Assembly: GCA_021323675.1 (NCBI GenBank)
Contig: JAJPKP010000016.1
Span: 1-64,000, forward strand
DNA from: Pseudomonadota bacterium
GTDB lineage: Bacteria > Desulfobacterota > Binatia > Binatales > Binataceae
Direction of reading: 5' to 3'
DNA length: 64,000 nucleotides
Part shown: positions 8,295-18,805 of the stretch, in pieces
How positions within the stretch are numbered: the stretch's first letter is position 1
Layout of the letters: every line of letters starts with the position of its first letter
Notes under the pieces: generated by a model
What the model saw: the letters and a program-made list of their open reading frames with translations, nothing else
Told to the model about the DNA's origin: nothing
The model's database searches: none
Program-made: the position numbers and the translations under genes

Positions 8295-9665
8295 ATGCCG
8301 GTTTCCGTTCAGGTACCGCGAGCCCAGGAAAAGCTCGATATCATTCTGGACCAGGTCACGAGCCTGCGTTCACGGCTGAATTGGCTTGCTTTTCAGCATG
8401 CTTTTTACCTGGTGACGGCGATCGGAATCGCCGCGACCGCCGCCATTTTCGCCGCCGCGGCGCTGCTGTCTCCGCTCCAATTCCTCGTGGTCGCCGTCGT
8501 CGTTGCGGTCCTGGCGATCTGTTCGCTGTGGATTTCGATACGGTCGGGATGGCGGCGGCGATCGAACGCGGTGCGCGCCGCGGCCCTCGCCGACGAACGC
8601 GCGGGCCTGAAGGGCAGGCTGACCACGATCGTCGAGACGTTCTCGAATCGCCGGCGCGGGATGCTCTGGTCGTACCTGGTCGAAGACGCCCTCGAGCGGC
8701 GCGAAGACTTTGCGCCGTCGAGAATCGAGCGCCATCGAATCGCCCGCTCATGGTGGGCTCCGGTGGTGGCGATGATATTTGCGGCGGCGATGGTGCCGCT
8801 GGCGCGCTTTCATCGAAGCCTCAAGATGGCGGCAAACGCGGGCGCTCCGGATATCACCGTCGATCTCGACGATCTTCATCTTCGTCCCGCCGAGCCCGGC
8901 GACGACGATGGACTTGACATTCAGGCGGATGCGGCGACGATGGCGCGTCTGCGTGAGAAGCTCGCGCGTGAAGGCGTCGCGCCCGACAACTCCGGCACCG
9001 GCAAGCTCGGCGGTCTGGTCGATCGGGCCCGCAACTTTGCCGGCAACATGCAAAGCCGCCTGCGCGGAGATTCGAAACAGAAGCAGCGTCTCACGCTCAG
9101 GCTCGCCGACAACGGCGCCGGACTCGACCCGACCAATCCGCGCGGGGCCGATCCGTGGCGGCGCGACTCGCGCCGCGGCGATCAGGCCGGCCAGTTCAAG
9201 CGCGAAGACGGCTCCAACGACAACGAACCTGACCTTCCGCCGATCGATGAATCGCGCCATGAACCGCAGGCGCAGCCGTCCGCCGGCGAGAACGGCGAGG
9301 GCGGACAGGATCTGAAGCAGCGCGCGGACGCATCCGCGGCCGCGGACGATCCGAGCAAGCAGGCGCAGGACGACGATCAACTGCGCGGCGAACAATCCAG
9401 CAACGGCGGATCGATGCACGGGATCGGCGCCGACCCGGACAGCCTGTTTGGCGAAGCCTCCAAGACCCGGATGAGCACCGAAGGCTTTGAGATCGCGATC
9501 GAAGCGCGCGCCGTCGACCACGGTGCCAAGGGCGCTGGACAGGCATATTTGCCGCCGAAGGTGCATACGCCCCTCAACGCCCGCCAGCAGCCGGACGAGC
9601 CGATCGCGCGCACCGAGGTGCCTTCCGACGACCGAACTACAATCCAGCGAGTATTCGAGAGATGA
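8295..9665 (+). CDS. hypothetical membrane protein (DUF4175-like architecture) in MoxR operon
   Basis: Two TM helices near the N-terminus, long charged C-terminal region; stop overlaps moxR start. Confidence 0.6.
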   Translation: MPVSVQVPRAQEKLDIILDQVTSLRSRLNWLAFQHAFYLVTAIGIAATAAIFAAAALLSPLQFLVVAVVVAVLAICSLWISIRSGWRRRSNAVRAAALADERAGLKGRLTTIVETFSNRRRGMLWSYLVEDALERREDFAPSRIERHRIARSWWAPVVAMIFAAAMVPLARFHRSLKMAANAGAPDITVDLDDLHLRPAEPGDDDGLDIQADAATMARLREKLAREGVAPDNSGTGKLGGLVDRARNFAGNMQSRLRGDSKQKQRLTLRLADNGAGLDPTNPRGADPWRRDSRRGDQAGQFKREDGSNDNEPDLPPIDESRHEPQAQPSAGENGEGGQDLKQRADASAAADDPSKQAQDDDQLRGEQSSNGGSMHGIGADPDSLFGEASKTRMSTEGFEIAIEARAVDHGAKGAGQAYLPPKVHTPLNARQQPDEPIARTEVPSDDRTTIQRVFER

Positions 9666-10708
9666 CAGAGACCCAGGCCGCGCTTGAAACGCCGACCGTA
9701 GCGGACTTCGCACGCACCTTCCGGCGTATCCAGTCGGAAATACACAAAGCGATAATCGGACACGAACAGGCAGTCGAGCAGCTTCTGAGCGCGCTGTTCG
9801 CTGGCGGACACGTCCTGATCGAGGGAGTTCCCGGCACCGGCAAGACCACGCTGGTCAAATCGCTCGGCCTTGCGCTCAACCTGAGCTTCAACCGTATCCA
9901 GTTCACGGTCGATCTGATGCCGGCGGACATTACCGGCACTCGGGTAATCGCGACGGGCGAGGACGGACGGCGAGAATTCACGTTTCAGCCCGGCCCGGTC
10001 TTCTGCCATATCCTGCTCGGCGACGAAATCAATCGCGCGACGCCGAAAACGCAATCGGCGCTGCTCGAGGCGATGGCGGAGCTGCAGGTGACGGTTTCGG
10101 GCACCACCTATCCGCTCAAGCCGCCGTACTTCGTGATGGCGACGCTCAATCCGATCGAGATGGAAGGGACCTATCCGCTGCCGGAAGCGCAGCTTGACCG
10201 GTTCCTGTTCAAGGTGCGGCTCGACTATCCGGAAGAGGACAACCTGGTTCGAATCATCTCTTCGACCACCGGCGCGGAGGAGGCGAAAGTCTCGCCGGTG
10301 TTTCACGGCGACGAAGCGCCGCACCGCGTCGAGGCGCTCAAGAAGCTCGTGCGCGAAGTGATTGCGGCGCCCGCGATGGAGCAATACGCGGCACGAATCG
10401 TGCGCGCAACGCAGCCGGATCATTCCCGCTTCGTGAACGATTCGGCCCGGTCGCTGCACGACGAGATGGTCAACCGGTACGTGATGTTCGGATCGTCGCC
10501 GCGCGGCGCGCAGGCGCTGATTCTGGGCGCGAAGGTGCGGGCGCTGCTCGACGGCCGCGCCAATATCGCCCGCGAAGATATCGAGAGCGTGGCGGTAGCC
10601 GCGCTCGCCCATCGCATCATGCTCAACTATGCCGCCCATACCGACGGAATCGACGCGGCGCAGATCGTCGAACGCGTGATCAAATCGGTTCGGACGGTCC
10701 GCGCCTGA
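9662..10708 (+). CDS. MoxR-family AAA+ ATPase
   Basis: LIEGVPGTGKTTLVKSL Walker A; GDEINRATPKTQSALLEAMAE; NPIEMEGTYPLPEAQLDRFLFK. Confidence 0.95.
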   Translation: MTETQAALETPTVADFARTFRRIQSEIHKAIIGHEQAVEQLLSALFAGGHVLIEGVPGTGKTTLVKSLGLALNLSFNRIQFTVDLMPADITGTRVIATGEDGRREFTFQPGPVFCHILLGDEINRATPKTQSALLEAMAELQVTVSGTTYPLKPPYFVMATLNPIEMEGTYPLPEAQLDRFLFKVRLDYPEEDNLVRIISSTTGAEEAKVSPVFHGDEAPHRVEALKKLVREVIAAPAMEQYAARIVRATQPDHSRFVNDSARSLHDEMVNRYVMFGSSPRGAQALILGAKVRALLDGRANIAREDIESVAVAALAHRIMLNYAAHTDGIDAAQIVERVIKSVRTVRA

Positions 10709-10718
10709 GGTAGCCGCA

Positions 10719-11624
10719 ATGCTCGAGGCGCGCGCGTTCGAGCCTGAGTTTCTCAAAAAACTCGACCGGCTGATTCTGGGCATCAAGCGCGCCCGCACCG
10801 TGCGCGCGGGACAGCGCACGCTCGGCCGGGTGCAGGGGCTCGGAATCGAGCCGGAAAATTTCCGCGAATATAACGAAGGCGACGACCTCCGCTTTCTCGA
10901 CTGGAATACCTACGCGCGCCTTGACGAACTGGCGATCCGCACGTTTCGCGCCGAGCGGCAGGTGGAGATGACGATGCTGGTGGATGCGAGCGGGTCGATG
11001 GCGTTTCCCGAGCGCGACGACAAGCTCGGGCTGGCGCTCGCGATCGCGGCCTCGATCGCCTACGTCGGAATGAACGACAACGACGCCGTGCGCATCGGCG
11101 CCTTTGCGATGCGCCGCGGGGAGATGCAACTGGACCTGTCGCCGTTCCATCGCCGGCGCGAGTCCTATCTGAATTTTCAGCCGTTCGTCGCCGCGGTCCG
11201 CACCGGCGGCGAAACGCGGCTTGGCGCCGCGGTCGATTCGCTGCTCCATCAGCGCCGTCCCGCCGGAATCGTGATGATCATCTCCGACTTCCTCGTCAAC
11301 CGCATCGACTACGAGGACGCGCTCTCGCGGCTCATCGCCGCGCGCCATGAGGTGAAGGCGATCCACGTGATGGGCGAGATGGAGTCCAACGGGGCGTATC
11401 CGCCCGGACTTTACCGGGTCCGCGATGCGGAGAGCGGCGAGATGCGCGAGACGGTGTTCGGACCCGAGACCGCCGCCGCATGCCGCCGCAAGGTCGAGCA
11501 GCTTTCCGGCGCGGTGCGCGAGTTCTGCAACAGCCGCGGAATCGCATACGCGCATGCTTTCGGCGCCGGCAGCCTGGAGCCCTTCGTGGAGCGAGAACTG
11601 CCCGCGCTCGGGGTGGTGCGTTAA
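10719..11624 (+). CDS. DUF58 domain protein
   Basis: RTVRAGQRTLGRVQGLGIEPENFREYNEGDDLRFLDWNTYAR. Confidence 0.92.
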   Translation: MLEARAFEPEFLKKLDRLILGIKRARTVRAGQRTLGRVQGLGIEPENFREYNEGDDLRFLDWNTYARLDELAIRTFRAERQVEMTMLVDASGSMAFPERDDKLGLALAIAASIAYVGMNDNDAVRIGAFAMRRGEMQLDLSPFHRRRESYLNFQPFVAAVRTGGETRLGAAVDSLLHQRRPAGIVMIISDFLVNRIDYEDALSRLIAARHEVKAIHVMGEMESNGAYPPGLYRVRDAESGEMRETVFGPETAAACRRKVEQLSGAVREFCNSRGIAYAHAFGAGSLEPFVERELPALGVVR

Positions 11625-11629
11625 GCGCC

Positions 11630-13507
11630 ATGGGCTTTCTGAACCCCATCAATCTGCTGTGGGCGGCCGCCCTGGGCGTGCTCGTTTTCATTTATCTGCG
11701 ATCGCGATCGCGCCCGACTATAGCGGTTTCGAGCCTGATGCTGTTCGATGAGGTTCCGGCGCCGGTCGCGCGGATGCGCCATGTGCGCATCGATCTCCTG
11801 TTCTGGCTCGAGATAGCCGCTCTGACCGCGCTGGTTCTGGCCGTGGCGGGACTCTACGTGATGGCGCCCGTGCGCGCGCATCATGGACGCAGCCACGCGC
11901 TGGTGTTCGACCTGGGCGCGGCGATGAGCGCGAAAACCAGCGGCACTTCCAGCCTCGAAGAGGCGAAGCGGCAGGCGTTTGGAGTTATTGATGACGCCGC
12001 GGCGGGCGACGAATTCAGCGTGATCACGTACGCGCTCGAGGCGCAGGTTGCCGCTCCGCAGACTCGCAACATCGCCTCCGTGCGCAAGACCATCGATGCG
12101 CTCAAGCCGTACGCCGTTCCGGCGCGCGCTTCCGCTTTGGAAGCGGCGATGATGAGAGCGCGCGGCGCTTCAACTATCGACCTGTTCACGGAGCGTCCGC
12201 CCTCGCAGCGCGCGATCGCGGACGCGGGGACGACGGCGCAGGTCCGCGTCCATCGGGCAGCGCACGGCGACGACAACGTCGCGATCGTGTCGCTCGATCC
12301 GGGGACGCTCGATGCGTCGCGCGGACGGGTGGTGCTGAGGAACTTCTCTTTGAAACCTCGCCTGGCCGAGTTGCAGATCAAAATAGCGGACCGCGAAGTG
12401 TTCCATCAGACGCTGATGTTCGCGCCGCGCGAGCAGATGGTCGTCGGATTTGAGCCGCTCAAGGAGCGCGGTCTTATCTCCGCCCAGATTCTTACTCCCG
12501 ATGCTATCGAAGCGGACAACCGGCGATGGGCATACGGGCAGACCGACGCGGCGGGCCGCATCCTGGTGCTATCGCCGGATGCCGCGGTGCGCGAGGATCT
12601 GGCGCGCGTGCTGATCGCGGTCAATCCCAACCTTCAGATCGAAACCGCCGATCCGGCGAAATTCGACTCACACGCGAATGGCGCCCGGCCCTTTGATCTT
12701 GCGGTCATGCACGATTGCTATTTTCCAGGCGTGCCGGCGGCGTCCGTGCTGCTGATTTATCCGCCCGCCGCTATACCGCCCGCGGCCAGAATTCCCGGAC
12801 TCGCCGTTTCCGCGAAAGCGGGTCCCGCGGTCCTGAACTCGGCGCGCGACCGCGGCGATGAAGCCGGGCAGGGCGCGGTCGTTCCCGCGGTTCGCACTCT
12901 GTCGTTGCCGGATTGGATGGACACGCTGGCGCTGGGGACCAGACCGGGGACGTATGATCTTGCTCCCATCGCCGCAATCGGCAGCGTTCCGGGCGGCCGC
13001 ATAGGGATCCTCGCCTTTGACGTTCGCGACCGCCTGCTGCTCGACCCCGATCGCCTCGACGCGCTGGTGATTACGGTCAATCTGATGAAGCGGTTGATGG
13101 CTCCCGCCAACCTCCAGATCGTATCGACGGGGTCATACCTCAACATCCCGGTTACGGGCCCCGCCGCGATTACCGCTCCTGGCGGAGCGGCCAGCACCGC
13201 CACGCCCGACCAGTGGGGACGGGTGCGGCTTCGTCCGCTGGAATCGGGACGTTACACGATCGAATCGGGCAACCGGACGGTGCAGGTTTTCGCGAACTAT
13301 TTCGACGCATCGGAATCGGATTTGGCGATGGCTGCGTCCGCGCCCGCGGCTCGCGCGACGGGTTCCGCGGCGTCATCGAACAGCGCCGGTCCGCGCGAGG
13401 TCCAGCCTTTACTGATTATTCTTGCCGCGATGGCGATGGCGGCGTTTGTGATCGAAGCGGCGGTGCTGCTGCGGCACGCGTCGCGCTGGGGACTCGGCCA
13501 TGTTTGA
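11630..13507 (+). CDS. BatA-domain / vWA-like membrane protein
   Basis: MGFLNPINLLWAAALGVLVFIYLRSRSRPTIAVSSLMLF is a BatA N-terminal signature. Confidence 0.85.
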   Translation: MGFLNPINLLWAAALGVLVFIYLRSRSRPTIAVSSLMLFDEVPAPVARMRHVRIDLLFWLEIAALTALVLAVAGLYVMAPVRAHHGRSHALVFDLGAAMSAKTSGTSSLEEAKRQAFGVIDDAAAGDEFSVITYALEAQVAAPQTRNIASVRKTIDALKPYAVPARASALEAAMMRARGASTIDLFTERPPSQRAIADAGTTAQVRVHRAAHGDDNVAIVSLDPGTLDASRGRVVLRNFSLKPRLAELQIKIADREVFHQTLMFAPREQMVVGFEPLKERGLISAQILTPDAIEADNRRWAYGQTDAAGRILVLSPDAAVREDLARVLIAVNPNLQIETADPAKFDSHANGARPFDLAVMHDCYFPGVPAASVLLIYPPAAIPPAARIPGLAVSAKAGPAVLNSARDRGDEAGQGAVVPAVRTLSLPDWMDTLALGTRPGTYDLAPIAAIGSVPGGRIGILAFDVRDRLLLDPDRLDALVITVNLMKRLMAPANLQIVSTGSYLNIPVTGPAAITAPGGAASTATPDQWGRVRLRPLESGRYTIESGNRTVQVFANYFDASESDLAMAASAPAARATGSAASSNSAGPREVQPLLIILAAMAMAAFVIEAAVLLRHASRWGLGHV

Positions 13508-16085
13508 TCATCCGGCCGCGCTGTGGCTTTTGGTGCTCGCGCCGGTGGTGGCCTATCCTGCCGTGGCGGCGTTTGCGCGCGGGCTCAGGCTGGCCGGAGC
13601 CGCGTCGCTGATTTTCAGGCTCGGCTTTTTCGTGGTCCTGGTCGCGCTGGTTGCGGGTCTGCGAATTACCGGAACGATTTCCGCGCGCAGCGTTGAGGTT
13701 GTCGCTCTGCTGGACGAGTCGCGATCGATTGCGCGCGATCAGGGCGACTGGATGTATCGCAAGATGCGCCAAGTGGCGGGCGCGATGTCGCCGCAGGACC
13801 GGATGGGGGTAATCGCGTTCGGGCGCGAGGCGCAACTCGCCGCACCCCTTTCCGACCCGCGTCTCGTCAGCAATCCCGTCGTGCATCCCGATCCCGGCGC
13901 AACCGATATCGCCGCGGCGCTCACCGCCGCGCGCAGCCTGTTTTCGCCCGAAAGCGAAAAGCGGGTTCTCCTGTTAAGCGACGGAAACCAGACGCGCGGC
14001 GACGCGGCCGAGGAAATTCCCGCGATGGCGGAAGACGGGGTGAAAATTTTTGCCGCACCGCCTCCGCCTTCCGAGGCCAGGCGCGTCGCGCTGACCGACT
14101 TTCACGCTCCGGAGAACATCCGGGCCGAACAACAATTCGTGTTTGCAATCGAAATCGAGAGCGAGGCGCCCGGGCCCGTCGATGCGCAGTTGCGGCTGCT
14201 GAAGGACGGCAAGCCGGTTGGCGGGCAGCATATCGGACTGCATCCCGGACTCAACCATTTCGAGCTGCCCTACCAGATTAACAAGTCGGGCGCATACCTG
14301 ATGAGCGCGGAAATCGCGGTGGCGCCGCCGCTCAGCGCAATCAACGCGCGCGCTGAGACCGCCGTTTCCGTCAGCAAGCCGCCGCGCATCCTGGTCGCTT
14401 CGATGACCCGGCCGGAGAGCCTGATGAGCGCTCTCAAGGCGCGCAACTATCAGGTGGATCTCGTCTCGCCGCGCAGCCTGTCCAGCCGCGCGGCCGACTA
14501 CCTGCCGTATCAGCTTGTGATCCTCGACGATGCGCCGGCGGCGTCGCTGGGCGCGGGCGTGCAACACGCGATCAATCGTTATGTCTCCGAACTTGGCGGC
14601 GGGCTCGTGGTCACGGGCGAAGCGCTGCGCGACGATCGTTACCGCGGGGGCGAGATGGAAAAGACACTGCCGGTTAACTTCGAGCCGCAGCCGCCGCCCC
14701 CCTCGCGCGAGCCGATTGCCGTCTATTTGTGCATCGACCGGTCCAACTCGATGAGCTACGACTCGCGCTACCCGGCGGTGCGCGACGGCGAGCGGATCCG
14801 CTACGCGAAGCAGGCGGCGATCGCGCTGCTGCGCCAGCTTGACGATACCGACTACGCGGGCGTCATCGCGTTCGACTCCCAGCCCTACGTGCTGGGCCAT
14901 CTCCAGCCGCTCAGCGAAGATCGCGCCGAACTCGAAAACCGGATCGAGCGGCTGCAGCCGGGCGGAGGGACGGACTTCAAGGATGCGCTCGAAATAGCGC
15001 AGCGCGAGATCCTGCAAAGCGGCATCCCCGTGCGCCAGATCATCCTGCTTACCGATGGCGATACCAACCGGCAGTATCACGACCACGACGCGCTCATTTC
15101 GGATTTCGCCAACGAGCACATCCCGGTTTCGACCATCCGCATCGGACCCGATCTCGCCAATCTCCGCCTGCTGCAGGATTTCGCGCAGGCGACGGGAGGC
15201 GTCTTCTACCGCGTCCAGGACATCGAGAAGCTGCCGCTGCTGCTGGTGGGGCTCACGCGCGAGGCGATGAATCGGCGCAAGCAGGGCCGGACCAGCGTGC
15301 AGGCCGGGCCTCCCAGCGCGATCCTGACCGGAATCGACGCGCAAAGCATCCCGCCCATCGACTTTTACGCGACGACAGCTCCGAAAAACGGCGCGCAAGT
15401 GCCTCTGCGCATCTCGCGCGGCGACAAATCGGCGCCGCTGCTTGCGGCCTGGCAGTACGGGCTGGGCCGGGCCGCGGTGTTCGCCGCCGACCCCGACTCG
15501 CTTGCGACTCTGAGCTGGATCAGATGGGACCGGTATGCGCAGTTCTGGTCGCAGCTCGTGACCTGGACGATGCGCGAAGGAGAACCCGGAGCGTTCGCGC
15601 TCAGGATTCACACCGGGAGCGACGGCGCATTGTCGATCGAAGCCGAGAAGGCCGACACGAGCCCGGTTCCGAATCTCGTCTGCAGAATCTCCGGTCCGGG
15701 CCGCGCCGTTGATGTGCCGATGACGCAGAGTGATGCGTCGCTGTACACGGGGGAAGTCGGTCCGTTGCCGCGCGGAAAATTCGTTGCGACGCTGATGGTG
15801 AAAGCGGGCGATACCGAACGCGTTCTCACCCAGCGCGATTTCGCATCACCGGGAGCGCTTCCGTCCGACGCGGCCGAACTCAGGCTGCGGCCTGCGAACG
15901 TCGAGCTGCTCGAACGGCTCGCGCAGGCCACCAGGGGCGCGTACGACGCGGCTCCCTCCGCGGTCGCCGCGCACGGCGGCGGATCGATCACGGTTCGGCG
16001 CGATGCGTCGCCGATGTTGCTGCCGCTTGCGATTTTGCTCTTTCTGGGCGAAGTTTTCGTGCGCCGCAGATTTCTCGGCGATTGA
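13500..16085 (+). CDS. vWA-domain membrane protein with glutamine-amidotransferase-like region
   Basis: VALLDESRSIA and VYLCIDRSNSMSYD...GVIAFDSQPYVL; C-terminal TM. Confidence 0.85.
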   Translation: MFDHPAALWLLVLAPVVAYPAVAAFARGLRLAGAASLIFRLGFFVVLVALVAGLRITGTISARSVEVVALLDESRSIARDQGDWMYRKMRQVAGAMSPQDRMGVIAFGREAQLAAPLSDPRLVSNPVVHPDPGATDIAAALTAARSLFSPESEKRVLLLSDGNQTRGDAAEEIPAMAEDGVKIFAAPPPPSEARRVALTDFHAPENIRAEQQFVFAIEIESEAPGPVDAQLRLLKDGKPVGGQHIGLHPGLNHFELPYQINKSGAYLMSAEIAVAPPLSAINARAETAVSVSKPPRILVASMTRPESLMSALKARNYQVDLVSPRSLSSRAADYLPYQLVILDDAPAASLGAGVQHAINRYVSELGGGLVVTGEALRDDRYRGGEMEKTLPVNFEPQPPPPSREPIAVYLCIDRSNSMSYDSRYPAVRDGERIRYAKQAAIALLRQLDDTDYAGVIAFDSQPYVLGHLQPLSEDRAELENRIERLQPGGGTDFKDALEIAQREILQSGIPVRQIILLTDGDTNRQYHDHDALISDFANEHIPVSTIRIGPDLANLRLLQDFAQATGGVFYRVQDIEKLPLLLVGLTREAMNRRKQGRTSVQAGPPSAILTGIDAQSIPPIDFYATTAPKNGAQVPLRISRGDKSAPLLAAWQYGLGRAAVFAADPDSLATLSWIRWDRYAQFWSQLVTWTMREGEPGAFALRIHTGSDGALSIEAEKADTSPVPNLVCRISGPGRAVDVPMTQSDASLYTGEVGPLPRGKFVATLMVKAGDTERVLTQRDFASPGALPSDAAELRLRPANVELLERLAQATRGAYDAAPSAVAAHGGGSITVRRDASPMLLPLAILLFLGEVFVRRRFLGD

Positions 16086-16115
16086 AAACTTCGATCCGGG
16101 CGGAGGAGGCGGGCG

Positions 16116-16652
16116 ATGCGACCATTGGCGAACAGGGCGGCGGCTTCCCAAACATTCTTCCTGCTGACAGCGCTGCTGATCGCGCCCATCGCCGCGCGGT
16201 CCGAAACCTCGACGCGCGATCTCGCCGCGCTTCAGAACGCGAGCCTCGTCTACATCGCAACGGTCCGCAAGGACGGCAATCAGAGCAAGCCCGCGCCGGT
16301 ATGGTTTGTCGTCAGCTCCGGCAACCAGGTGCTGATCGAGACTTCACCCGCGAGCTGGAAGGCCAGGCGGATTCGGCGCGGAAGCCCGGCGATTGTGTGG
16401 ATCGGAAAGGCGGACGGGCCAGCGTTCGTGGGCAAGGCTGAAATCGTTTCCGATGAATCCGATCTAAGCCGGATCGTGGGCGGGTATCCGGCCAAGTACC
16501 TGGCGGCGCGCGCGGGATTCTTTCGGCCCACGATGGAAAAATTCTCGAGCGGACGAATCTGCGCGATTCGGATTACGCCGATTCGCGACCTTCCGGACGG
16601 ATACGCTTCGGCCCCCGGATCGCCGGCGCCGAAGCTCGATGGCGCCCCGTAA
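16116..16652 (+). CDS. pyridoxamine 5'-phosphate oxidase-like protein
   Basis: LVYIATVRKDGNQSKPAPVWFVVSSGNQVLIETSPASWKARRI. Confidence 0.75.
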   Translation: MRPLANRAAASQTFFLLTALLIAPIAARSETSTRDLAALQNASLVYIATVRKDGNQSKPAPVWFVVSSGNQVLIETSPASWKARRIRRGSPAIVWIGKADGPAFVGKAEIVSDESDLSRIVGGYPAKYLAARAGFFRPTMEKFSSGRICAIRITPIRDLPDGYASAPGSPAPKLDGAP

Positions 16653-16719
16653 GCATCGGCGCGGACGGCATCGAGAGCACGCGCGTGCCTCATTCTTTGG
16701 GATGGGATAATCTGAAGTT

Positions 16720-17115
16720 ATGGCTGTTCAGGAGAGCGGATTGACTCTGATTGCGCGGGCGATTCGCCGGAAATGCCCGGTGTGCGGGTGCGGGTCGATT
16801 TTCGCCTCGCACTTCCGGATGAACCGGAACTGCCCGCAGTGTAACGTAGTGTTCTGGGCCGACCCGGGAGAATCGCTGGGAGCGATGTATCTCGACTACG
16901 CGGTGGCGACGGCGGTTTTTTTGGTCGCGTGGGCGATTCTTGCCTGGACCACCGCGCTCTCCGATTTTGCGCAGTGGATCATCATCTCGATTCTTGCGGT
17001 CGCAAGCGTGCTGGTCTGCTATCCGATCACGCGCAGCATCTGGACCGTGCTGGTTTATATCTCAGGCGGAATCGAGCGGCCGCGGCTGAGAATGGTCCGC
17101 GGCGGAAGGACCTGA
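16720..17115 (+). CDS. DUF983 family membrane protein
   Basis: RKCPVCGCGSIFASHFRMNRNCPQCNVVF...DPGESLGAMYLDYAV. Confidence 0.85.
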   Translation: MAVQESGLTLIARAIRRKCPVCGCGSIFASHFRMNRNCPQCNVVFWADPGESLGAMYLDYAVATAVFLVAWAILAWTTALSDFAQWIIISILAVASVLVCYPITRSIWTVLVYISGGIERPRLRMVRGGRT

Positions 17116-17124
17116 GCGCGCGAG

Positions 17125-18309
17125 TCAGGCCCGCCAGCGCATCGCGGCCCGATCGGGAAGCCGCCGCAACCTCTCTGCCGCCATCGCGATCGTTTCGTCG
17201 CTCTTCGAGAACGTGAAGCGCAACTTGGTCTTTCCCAGTTCCGGGCGGCTGTAGAAGCTCGATCCGGGGACTGCCGCGACACCGATCTCATCGAGCATGA
17301 AGTCCGCCGCCGCGAAGTCATCGGCAAATCCGAGATGCGCGACGTCGGCCATGATGTAGTAGGCGCCCGCCGGCGAGCTGCAGTCGAGGCCCGCGTCGCT
17401 GAGCGCGCGAAACAGCATCGCGCGCTTACGTTCGTACATCGCGGACAACTCCACGTAGAAGGATTCCGGCAGCCGCAGCGCCACCGCTCCGGCTTCCTGC
17501 AGAGGATGCGGCGCGCCGACGGTCAGAAAATCGTGAACCTTGCGGATTGCCGACGTGATCCGATCGCTCGCAATCGCGTAAGCCAGCCGCCATCCGGTTA
17601 CCGAGTAGGTCTTCGAGAGACCGCTGATCGTCACCGTTCGATCGGCCATACCCGGCAGCGTCGCAATCGAAACGTGGCGCGCGCCGCCGAAGACGATGTG
17701 TTCGTAGATTTCATCCGTGATCGCCAGCGAGTCGTAGCGATTGCACAACGCCGCGATCATCTCCAGCTCCGGGCGCGAGAACACCTTGCCGCTCGGATTG
17801 TGGGGAGTGTTGATGACGACGGCCTTGGTGCGCGAACTGAAAGCCGCCTCAAGCTCGGCTCGATCGATCGAAAAGTCGGGGTCCCTCAGCGCGACATACT
17901 TCGGCGTCGCGCCTGCCAGGATGACGTCGGGCCCGTAGTTTTCATAGAACGGCTCGAAGATAACGACCTCGTCGCCCGGATTGATCACCGCGAGCATCGT
18001 CGCGATCATCGCTTCGGTCGCGCCGCACGTCACCGTGATGTGGCGATCGGGGTCGCAGGCGATACCGTTGTAGGAGCGGGCCTTGTCGGCTATGGCCCGG
18101 CGAAAGTTCGGCGAGCCGTGCGTGATCGCGTACTGGTTGTATTCCTCGTCGATCGCCCGCTTGGCGGCTTCCTTGAGCTCCACCGGAGCGGCGAAGTCCG
18201 GGAAACCCTGCGCCAGGTTGACCGCGCCGCACTTGAGCGCGCGCCGCGTCATCTCGCGGATCACGGATTCGGTAAAGAATCGAGTCTTGTTCGAAACTTC
18301 GGTCGGCAT
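17125..18309 (-). CDS. PLP-dependent aminotransferase class I/II
   Basis: NLAQGFPDFAAP; NTPHNPSGKVFSRPEL; SGLSKTYSVTGWRLAY. Confidence 0.95.
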   Translation of the reverse strand: MPTEVSNKTRFFTESVIREMTRRALKCGAVNLAQGFPDFAAPVELKEAAKRAIDEEYNQYAITHGSPNFRRAIADKARSYNGIACDPDRHITVTCGATEAMIATMLAVINPGDEVVIFEPFYENYGPDVILAGATPKYVALRDPDFSIDRAELEAAFSSRTKAVVINTPHNPSGKVFSRPELEMIAALCNRYDSLAITDEIYEHIVFGGARHVSIATLPGMADRTVTISGLSKTYSVTGWRLAYAIASDRITSAIRKVHDFLTVGAPHPLQEAGAVALRLPESFYVELSAMYERKRAMLFRALSDAGLDCSSPAGAYYIMADVAHLGFADDFAAADFMLDEIGVAAVPGSSFYSRPELGKTKLRFTFSKSDETIAMAAERLRRLPDRAAMRWRA

Positions 18310-18465
18310 CGACCGGTCAGTCTAATCGCGAACGATAATCGGGGCTATGCCGTCACACCGCGCAGGAGATACCGCAGATACGGTTCAGAGCGCCAGAGGC
18401 CCCGGGATATTGTGATTGATGGGGGGCGAAGTTGAAGATCGAAGTAAAGTCGAGCAGGGGCAACT

Positions 18466-18708
18466 TCAGTTGCCTTTGATCTCTTTGTCATCATTTAGGA
18501 TGACTTCACCCTGTTTCATCCTCCATTCGTCGATTATCTCCACGTTGAAGCGCCAGTCGCTCCCGATCTTGAATCCCGGAAGCAGTCCCTTCTTGAGCAA
18601 GCGGTAGATTGTGGAGCGATGGACGCGCAGGTAGTCGGCGAGTTCGTTTACTGTGAGCACTTTAGTTGGTTGTTGCATGGAGCTGTCAAAGCCTCCCCCC
18701 AATCTCAT
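18466..18708 (-). CDS. helix-turn-helix excisionase-family DNA-binding protein
   Basis: LTVNELADYLRVHRSTIYRLLKKGLLPGFKIGSDWRFNVEIIDEWR. Confidence 0.9.
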   Translation of the reverse strand: MRLGGGFDSSMQQPTKVLTVNELADYLRVHRSTIYRLLKKGLLPGFKIGSDWRFNVEIIDEWRMKQGEVILNDDKEIKGN

Positions 18709-18710
18709 CC

Positions 18711-18805
18711 TATCCTAGCTTATTTCATGTGTGTAAAGCCATAGATTCCGCATTAGTGCGGGTTCACGTTAAGAATCACTATTTAAATGCGATATATCCT
18801 AGCTT
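18711..18805. repeat. two copies of TATCCTAGCTT (18711-18721, 18795-18805) upstream of the HTH gene
   Basis: Exact 11-bp direct repeat, 84 bp apart, in an AT-rich intergenic region. Confidence 0.6.

Noticed and set aside
13974-15611. Long minus-strand ORF (545 aa)
   Set aside because: Antisense shadow of the vWA gene; Arg/Ala-rich, no recognisable motif, expected in high-GC DNA
17335-18435. 366-aa plus-strand ORF
   Set aside because: Antisense to a clear aminotransferase
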